From Zantedeschia hybrid cultivar (Eukaryota; Streptophyta; Magnoliopsida; Alismatales; Araceae): a DNA stretch of 64,000 nt. The notes beneath the pieces were generated by a model. It saw nothing but the letters and a program-made list of their open reading frames with translations, was not told the origin of the DNA and made no database searches. This document shows, piece by piece, positions 56,924 through 64,000 of the stretch. The number at the start of each line of letters is the position of its first letter. Position 1 is the stretch's first letter. Made by a program: the position numbers and the translations under genes. The stretch spans positions 71,016,456-71,080,455 of the forward strand of contig JARZZO010000001.1 in the NCBI GenBank assembly GCA_030544215.1. The letters run 5' to 3'.

Positions 56924-57704
56924 CCATTCTGTGTTTTAGCTGTACCATATTTAACTATGGAGTCCGGATCCTCTCAGTGCAGCATTGGACTGGACTCTAG
57001 ATCTAAGTTGTATTTACATGCACTCGAGTGTATGTTTGTGTAGTAGTTTCGGTTGTATCTAGGCGCATTGGGGTATATTTTAAATTATGGTTGTAATATT
57101 ATGCTCTTGGTTGTAGTTAAATGCTTTGCGTTGTATCAAGAAACTAGGAAAACCAGGAACAAAGAAAAAAGCTACAAGTTGTGACGTGACACATCTCAAT
57201 TGACGAACCTACTTTACATGTGTCATCCCTACGCTAGTACACTTTATGTGTGTGTGTGTGTGTGTGTGTATGTGTGTGTGTGTGACATACATGCTCTCCT
57301 TCAAAGTGTGTATGTGATAAACACACTCTCCTTCAAAGTCTCTCTCTGATCTTTGTACAATTCCTCTCCCATCTCTGTTCCATCTCATGAACTGTGTGTG
57401 TTTGTATCAATCCACTCTTTTCTCTCTCTCTGAACTTTGTTCTCCAATTTCTCTAGTGGCAGAAATGGAGGAATGTTGGAAAGAGAACAATCTACATTGG
57501 TAGAGAAAGGAGGGAGAAATGTATCATCTTTTAAAATTGGTTTAAAAATGTATTTTCCTTAATCTATTAATAATGTTAAGGAATATTCTTTGCATGTCCT
57601 TGCATGGAGAATGGCAAGGGATATAAGTGTAAATTTGTATAGATTTTGGAATATGGGAGATAATATGAAGATTTGGGTATACAGGGCATCTATATACTAT
57701 ATTA
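56924..57704. other. Intergenic with TG microsatellite
   Basis: A (TG)n tract lies at about 57247-57284. Direct repeats containing CTCTCCTTCAAAGT flank 57292-57345. No gene. The sequence beside element B here shows no clear LINE coding, so the 5' end of the interrupted LINE is probably near 43850. Confidence 0.5.
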
Positions 57705-58169
57705 TCAAAGGCGATTGCCTCCCTCGCCTAGCCTCACGTTCGCCTCACTCACGTAGACACTTTGTCTATGATGTCTATGCCATATGCTTGTTTTTTTTTT
57801 AAATTATGTGGTACTACTTTTTCTTATTCTTAATTATTCCAAAATGGCTAATGTCTCTTTTAACGATGTCTAGTACCCTTTTTCTCATATATGTTGTCAT
57901 ATTTTTTCTTATTTTTGATGATTTCTAAGAGCATCCACTACTTATACGAGTAGCAGATGGTCTTAGGACATTACATGTTGGACACAATTAGTGCTTCTTA
58001 GAGTCTTACATATGATTATGTTGGATGCTTTATTTATTTTCCTTCTATTGTCATTTTCTTTCTCATTGTGATGTATGAGAGGACACATCACCTCAAATGC
58101 CTAGGCGATCGCCTAGGCACTTGCGGCTGAGGCGAACCCTTGGTCGGCTCAGTCGCCTGTTGCCTCTGA
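57705..58169. mobile_element. Probable MITE with AGGCG-rich ends, 465 bp
   Basis: Left end TCAAAGGCGATTGCC and right end (inward) TCAGAGGCAACAGGCGACTG are inverted. Further in, TTCGCCTCA pairs with TGAGGCGAA. Flanks CTATATTA and CTACATAG could be a decayed 8-bp TSD (5 of 8 identical). Confidence 0.5.
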
Positions 58170-58318
58170 CTACATAGTCTATATGTTACATGAATATGTC
58201 TCTTCATGAATGATTGGGATAGAAACCAATCATCCTGCAATAAATCAATTATAAAGAGTATTCAAAAGTTGACCATAGAATCATTGGCTGGCTTTTTGAT
58301 GAATGATAGAGTTTACAA

Positions 58319-58413
58319 ATTCTCGCATGTTGGCGGAATCGAACTCAGCTCCCTAGAGCTGGATACTTGGCCTTGTAACCACTGAGCCACTTCAACAAAA
58401 AGAAGAAGAAAAA
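58319..58413 (-). mobile_element. tRNA-like retroposed fragment
   Basis: On the minus strand GTGGCTCAGTGGTT (A box) and GAGTTCGATTCC (B box) lie at tRNA-like spacing. Direct repeats AGAGTTTACAA flank it (58308-58318 and 58414-58424). The A-rich tail is on the plus strand, at the end opposite to that expected for the box orientation. Confidence 0.5.
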
Positions 58414-58424
58414 AGAGTTTACAA

Positions 58425-59151
58425 TTAACTTATCGTTAAACAAATAAACCCGAAATGCTTAAGCATGTATCTAGGATAAACCAAACACTGCATCAGGGAA
58501 CTAGTGCACCTAGCAATTACCTATGGAGTTTCCCTTTTATCGGGTGAATCAGTTGTCTTTGCTTTTCTGAGGAATGAAATATGAGCCTTCATTTCTGTCC
58601 CTGTCTTGGTGCATTTCCTCCTACATCAGTTTTTCCTTTTAAGTTTCTTCCTCAGCTTCAAAAACAGTGTGTACATGCAATTTTTTCCAGAAAACTTAAG
58701 CCAAATCTCACTGGTGTAAGCTCAACATAAAAATTTGAACCTTCCATTTGGGCAGTTGTTGACAATACATCATATACAAACTTTACGTAGCATTTAAATT
58801 TTGAATGAGTCTCTGGCTATGCAAGTCATTGCTTTCATCCTGGAATGCACAGAGCCTTAGATCTAACTGTCTCTCGCTGATGGTTGGAAAAACAAACAGC
58901 ACTTCACTATCTGGTATTCTTTTATTGAAAATAAGAGTGTCTAATCTGGGATTTAAGACATTACAAATTTTTAGTGAAATTGCAGTGAAAGAAAAAGCAA
59001 GACCACTTTGTGATAAGACACTGCATCACAGTTATATTGAAAACTTAAGAGGGGGAAATCACCAGTAACACCTGAGAAGAAAATAAAATACATTTCATCA
59101 CATCCTCAACGTAAAGAGCAAAGATCCTTTTTCTTTTTGTCGAATTTTATG
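58425..59151 (-). other. 3' flank of the ABCG gene
   Basis: Probably the 3' UTR in its right part. No other gene is recognised. The plus-strand frame at 58805-59068 is not coding by appearance. Confidence 0.45.
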
Positions 59152-61369
59152 TCATCTTTTCTGGAAGTTGAATGACTTGATTGAATATGCAAAGATGAAA
59201 GCAAAGAGGATGTCAAAACCAACAGTTGCAGCTGCAGCAACTCCAACAAATTCATGCCTGTAACTGAAGTATCGCCTCAGGTACTCCTGAACTGTTTCAC
59301 CTGTCTCTATGACATCCTTACTGTCTCCATACTGTGAGGAAATTAAGCCATACAGGGACCATGCCAGTGGGCACGCCCAATAATACCATCTCCACCATAT
59401 AGGAATCCTCTGCAAAAAGGCAACAGAAGCTTTAGTTCATTTTTATGTTTAGGTTACAGTAAATATTGCAGTGGATCAAGCTAGGACTTACTTGTCGAGG
59501 AATGATTATCCCACCAAATATATTCCATAAATTGTAAAATGCCGTGGCAACAACAGCAGATATGTTACTATTGGGGGTTAAGCCAACTGCCATCATCCCA
59601 TAGAATGTAAAGTATAAAAGTGTGGTGAACATGAAGAACAAAAACCAGAAGAACTTGGCAGCTGTCCTATCAAAGTTAATCATCGTATAGACGAATGCCC
59701 CATATATTAGTGTCTGGAGGAAGACGTAAGGTACCTCAATGATAACCTGAGTATGATGGAATAAAATCACGTGGGAAGAAAATAAAAGCATAATGCAACT
59801 GGCTTATATTAAATAATGATGTAAGTACCTGTCCGAAAGCATATGGTAACGCAGAATACATTCCGGCAGCCTTCTCTCTGTAGAAAACTGTTCGTTCAAT
59901 GTCAACAACTGGTTGCACCATTTGGGAGTTTTGTATTCCAACTAACATAACCGCAGCATAGAGTGCTCCCATAGCATTAAACAGGTGTTGACGTGTATTC
60001 CTGTGAGTTTACATGTGTGTAAGAATTCTTAGCTTGGGGATCATGTTGACTATGGACTGGTAATTGCCCTAGAAGATTATTTATTCCTACATCAAAACTG
60101 CAACTTCTCTCCTCTTTTGGAATGGTTAATGGAGTCTTTTAATGTTGGTCTCTGGCTACATGAGCTTAAACTGCAGAACAAGAATGTGACTTTCTGTCAA
60201 CTGGCCTTGGGATTTTTAACAGATATCCTGTTTTATTTCTGAACTTGGTCAAGTCCTTGGATCATCATTAGATCTGGTTGACCCCAAGTTAATAGGGGTA
60301 AGGCTTATGATGATGGTGATGTTTTTGTTGTAAGAAAACTCTGCTACTCTGTATGAAGTACAAATAATTGCATACCTTTTGCTTCCCACCCTCCAGAAGA
60401 TTGTTCCAAACATTAAAGCTGTGATGATTGTAAAGAAAATTCTTATGGCACTGTATGCTGGATTTCGCCAATATGACTTATGTTGTTTCCATAGACAAGC
60501 CATGCACTGCGCAAGAAATGGTTGCGAATGTTGAGTTGAAAAATAAAGATCCTTGGCCCCCAGAATAGGTTGACTAAGTTCTCCCATTAAAGCCCTATTT
60601 CTCCTGAAAGAATAGGCAAATATGTGTAAGAACTATTAATGTTGGTTCAGAGTTCGGCTTTAGACAGTGTGCCAAAATTACCGGAATAGTTCAGACTTCT
60701 TGTAAATTTCAGTGAAGTTCAACCCCAGACTATCTTCTTGTGCCTTGGCAGTGATCTCCAACATCCATGTTGCAGGATTATAAGCATCCTTTATCTTCCT
60801 GATCCCATTGATTCCCTAGACAAAGTGAAATACATGGTTAGAATGGATGATGCTGATTGTACGTAATTCTTTAATTAAAAGTCACACTTTGTTTAATGGT
60901 CCCACCTCAAAGTAGTTTATTAGATGACAAGAGTTGTGCCCGAGTGGGCCAACATAGATTTCCTCTCCCCCTTCTTTCACGAGGAAGAGCTGCAATTCAT
61001 CAGAGAGGACATTAAGTTGGAAGAGTATTATTTTACTTACATGAGTCATGGAATTTTTTCATCTCGGTATTTCTGACCTCATCAAAGGCTTCAAATATGT
61101 CAATGCCCGGCTGATGAATTGTGCACACCACAGTTCTTCCTGTGTCCACTGTATTTCTCACTGTTCTCATCACGATTGCTGCTGCTCTTGCATCTAGCCC
61201 AGTGGTTGGTTCATCCATGAATATGATGGATGGGTTGGCCACAAGCTCAACTGCAATAGTCAGCCTCTTGCGCTGTTCATTGGACAATCCAGTCACACCA
61301 GGCAACCCCACCATTGCTTCCCTTAAAGATGCTAGCTCCACGAGCTCCATTACCTCCTCAACGAACATC
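59152..61369 (-). CDS. Full-size ABCG (PDR) transporter, C-terminal half, 5' part outside the window
   Basis: Seven exons in transcript order: 61369-61079, 60989-60906, 60815-60682, 60603-60376, 60000-59829, 59746-59492, 59409-59152. All are GT-AG and phase-consistent, 473 aa to the stop. The first exon has the second nucleotide-binding domain from after Walker A: signature GLSNEQRKRLTIAVELV, Walker B IIFMDEPTTGLD and the switch His in TIHQP. Then come VGPLG, the PDR linker NPATWMLEITA, a six-helix TMD2, and a C-terminus with a WWRWYYWACPLAWSLYGL motif. PDR proteins export hormones, terpenoids or toxins across the plasma membrane. The substrate cannot be told here. The expected N-terminal half (about 950 aa) is not in the window, so the gene must run past the right edge or be truncated by the LINE. 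Confidence 0.9.
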
Positions 61370-61689
61370 TGTAAATATTTGTTTGCTGAGATAGCATAAT
61401 CTGAACATGGGTGAATTTACTAGTCTATAATATATGTAAGAAAGTTGCAAAGGATACATTTTCCCCTTCTAACTGAAATCCTTTAATAAAGGCTTCCAAA
61501 CATTTGATACATATGAAATTTCACTTCGGATGGTGTCAGTTTTGTTCCTCAGTTCTGTTCCCCATAAAAGCTTTTTCTCCTAATGGGACAAACTATGAAA
61601 AAGCTGATTCAGATGACAAAAGATGTTTCAAATTTCAAGCACATCTTGAACATAGTGAATAAAATATAGATCCACTCATGTGTTGCTTT

Positions 61690-63360
61690 GTGCCTATCAT
61701 ATCTCCATATTCAATGTCCCCAAGTCTGTTTGTCAGAAGTTGGAATCAATTGGATCTGCCTTTTTTCCTGGAAAGGTAGAGGTCCTGACTCCCGAGGAAA
61801 AAAAATTTCACCCACTAAACTGGAGATCTGTTTGCAGGAGTAAGGGGGAAGGAGGGCTGGTTTAATTCCTATTGACCATGGATGGCAGTATCCGCCGATA
61901 CTGACACGTATCAGCCGATATGTATCGTATCGGGGGTACCACGATACTGGTCATTATAGTAAAAAAAATAAATAAAAAAATATTTGTTATTGGCTGCTAC
62001 CAGGCAAAAAAGGGTCAGTACCGGCCAATACAGTCGCTACTAATACCGATACGTATCAGTGGGTGGGTACGGGTACCGATACCAAGATTGCCATCCTTGC
62101 TATTGACACGATGAATAAAGCTCTATTAGTTAAGTGGTTATGGAGGCTGGAAAGAGAAGGTCACTTATCGTGGGCAAGGTTGGTAAAGCACAAATATTTT
62201 TGAGATAGTTCTTTATGATGACTGGTTTTGTGCTTAGAAGCAACCTTTCATTCACTTGGAAAAGAATATTTTTACTGTTGGATTTTTTTTAGATGTTCAT
62301 CTTCTATTCGTATTGGAATGAGCATTCAAATAACTTCTGGGAGGATCCATTGTGGGATAATGCACCTCTTGCTGAAAATTTTCTTGATCTTTGTGGCATC
62401 TCCCTTTCAGTTGATCAGAAGGTCTGTGAGTGGTATTTGCAATCTGGACAGAATTGTCATTGGAACTTGCTTTTCCAGAGAAACCTTAATGACAGTGAAC
62501 TTTGGGATTTTGTGAATCTCACAGCTATTCTCAATCAAGTCAGGGTAGATCCATCAAAAAGGGATTTCAGAGAATGGAAGTTGAGGTCTGATGGTAATAT
62601 TTTTGTTAAATCTGCAGTGGAAACCTGAGTAGATGATGGAATAAGAGTCCCATGGCTTCATCAAGTGTGGAATAAATTGATTCTTAGTAAGATTAAAATT
62701 TTACTGTGGAAGGTGGCTCGGAACAGGATGGCTACTGGGGACAGGCTAAAGAATTTCAGAAGAGAGATTAGGGGCACCTATATGTTTGGTGGTCTCTTTG
62801 AGGAATCAATTATTCATCTACTTATGAAATGTGGTATTATTGACATAATATGGAGGGTGTTTTTCAAAAGTCTGGAGAGTTCTTGTTTCAGTTCTTCGAA
62901 ATCTTTGGATGTGTTGCATTTATTTAACTCTTGGGAGCAGTTTAATCCATTTCCTTCTGAAAAGGATTTAGGGAATATGTTTCTACCAGCAATACTTTGA
63001 GCTATATGGAGGGAAAGGAATGACAGAATTTTCAGAGACTTTTTGGAAGCCATCTATTATAATTAAAATTGCATTCTTTTTGTGCAAGCATGGTTTTATG
63101 GTTCTTCTGGGTTTAAGTTGCAGAATTCTATCATCCTTGGCAAGCTATGTAACTGGAACAATTTTTTGATTTAATTGGCTTGATTTTTTGGGGGGGTGGG
63201 GTGTCCTTTGGAGTTATGGGGTCCTTTTCTATCACGTTGATAGATTTGTTTCATTTCCTTTCCTCTATGTACCTTTGGAGATTTTTTTCTCCTTTTGTTC
63301 TTTTGTTAGTCTCAATGAATTGTGACCATTTTTTGGTCACCTTTTAAAAAATAGTTTAAA
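61690..63360 (+). pseudogene. 5'-truncated LINE in the intron upstream of the ABCG exons
   Basis: It starts in the RT thumb (ISIFNVPKSVCQKLESIG, then FHPLNWRSVCRSKGEGGL) and is split by a MITE. It continues as KALLVKWLWRLEREGHLSW, then a C-terminal part with IKILLWKVARNRMATGDRL and an AIWRERNDRIF motif near 63000. Several stops. The tail is T-rich with AATGAATTGTGACC near 63317. It is antisense to the ABCG gene. Confidence 0.75.
61877..62099. mobile_element. 223-bp hAT-like MITE, relative of the one at 26915
   Basis: A perfect 8-bp duplication CTATTGAC lies at 61869-61876 and 62100-62107. Ends are CATGGATGGCAGTATC and CAAGGATGGCAATCTTGG inward. The interior is rich in GATACGTATC/GGTACC palindromes. 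It interrupts the LINE. Confidence 0.85.
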
Positions 63361-64000
63361 ATTGTCTGTGGAGATCATGATGTGCTTTGATAGCTTCATG
63401 AGGCATAAGTCTCGAGCAATGTTTAGGCTTCAACCTCACTGGTCTAAGAAAAAGAGTCCTAAAACTATCCAAAGAAGCTAAAATAATACTAATTTCCTCT
63501 GTGTTTAAGCCTTACTATCTTGGGAAAAAGTCCTAAAACTATCAAAAAAGCCAAAACAATACTAATTTTCTGTGTGTTAATAGTATCTCAACTAAGGATA
63601 CAGCTTGTGGAAGTGGACCATGTGGGGTGGTAACTGTGGACTTGAGGAAAATAGGTAGGGGCAAAAAGAAGAGAAGGGGAAGGAGAAGAAAATGTGGGGT
63701 AATTGGACTAGGGAAGTAGAAATGGGGAGTGACGGGGGGTGTCTTTAGATCATTAAAAGAAGAAAAAAGGAAGGGGCCAAAGGAGCAGGAGAGAACTATG
63801 ATTTTCTTATACAATTTCAAATGTCATTAATGTTGAGCCAGTCGCAGCTGTCATTGAGTAATAACTAATAACTGGCACAACTATTTGTTGGGTTTCGAAC
63901 TACCCAGGATCCCGTTCGCAGTGGAAGAACAATAAAAATAGGACCCCTCGAAACCCCAGACCATGTTCTGATCGATGCAAAAATTAATTTACAAGTAAGT
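63361..64000. other. Right edge, nothing recognised
   Basis: No ABCG exon is seen. A short duplication (about 63450-63490 and 63520-63570, with AAGTCCTAAAACTATC) is present. At 63888 TGTTGGGTTTCGAACTACCC could be the start of an LTR running off the window, but the other end is not visible. Confidence 0.35.

Noticed and set aside
63888..64000. LTR start at the right edge
   Set aside because: TGTTGGG is only a weak hint. No second LTR, PBS or TSD is visible within the window.

Overview
The window is nuclear DNA from a flowering plant. Host genes have GT-AG introns, one protein begins with what looks like a chloroplast transit peptide, and about three quarters of the sequence is plant-type transposable elements (Ty3/gypsy-like and Ty1/copia-like LTR elements, L1-type LINEs, hAT-like MITEs, tRNA-derived SINEs). 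A monocot or early-diverging angiosperm is possible, but I cannot fix the species.

Host genes. (1) 5961-8186 (+): a MUSTANG-type domesticated Mutator transposase (PB1, MuDR DNA-binding, MULE, SWIM, zinc knuckle). (2) 12565-29272 (-): a complete 13-exon gene for a BASS2-type chloroplast sodium/pyruvate cotransporter. All splice phases agree and give 418 aa. Its second intron is 10.1 kb and carries a copia-like element that itself contains a LINE and a MITE. (3) 59152-61369 (-): the last seven exons of a full-size ABCG (PDR) transporter. Its 5' part lies beyond the right edge, past an intron holding a LINE and a MITE. The first 2.6 kb may hold the promoter and last exon of a fourth, unidentified minus-strand gene.

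From 33.2 to 56.9 kb lies a nest built on a minus-strand LINE. A hAT-like element (8-bp TSD) and two pol-less LTR retrotransposons (5-bp TSDs) interrupt it. Element A (34827-42310, Tat/Ogre-like) has 1085-bp LTRs, a gag without its capsid core, a tandem array with UUCG-capped hairpins, and an antisense spliced gene with its own TATA box. A solo LTR of the same family lies at 10771-12001. Element B (43854-56918, 13 kb) has about 2.35-kb LTRs, a long gag-like frame broken by one stop codon, and no pol. It also has about 3.4 kb of tandem repeats that can fold as hairpins.

The best candidate for something undescribed is in element B: nine hairpins, each with a GNRA tetraloop, a 3-bp upper stem, an AAAA bulge and a lower stem of 6-12 bp. 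Their stems differ in sequence between copies while keeping pairing, which points to selection on RNA structure. Element A carries an analogous array built on UUCG loops.
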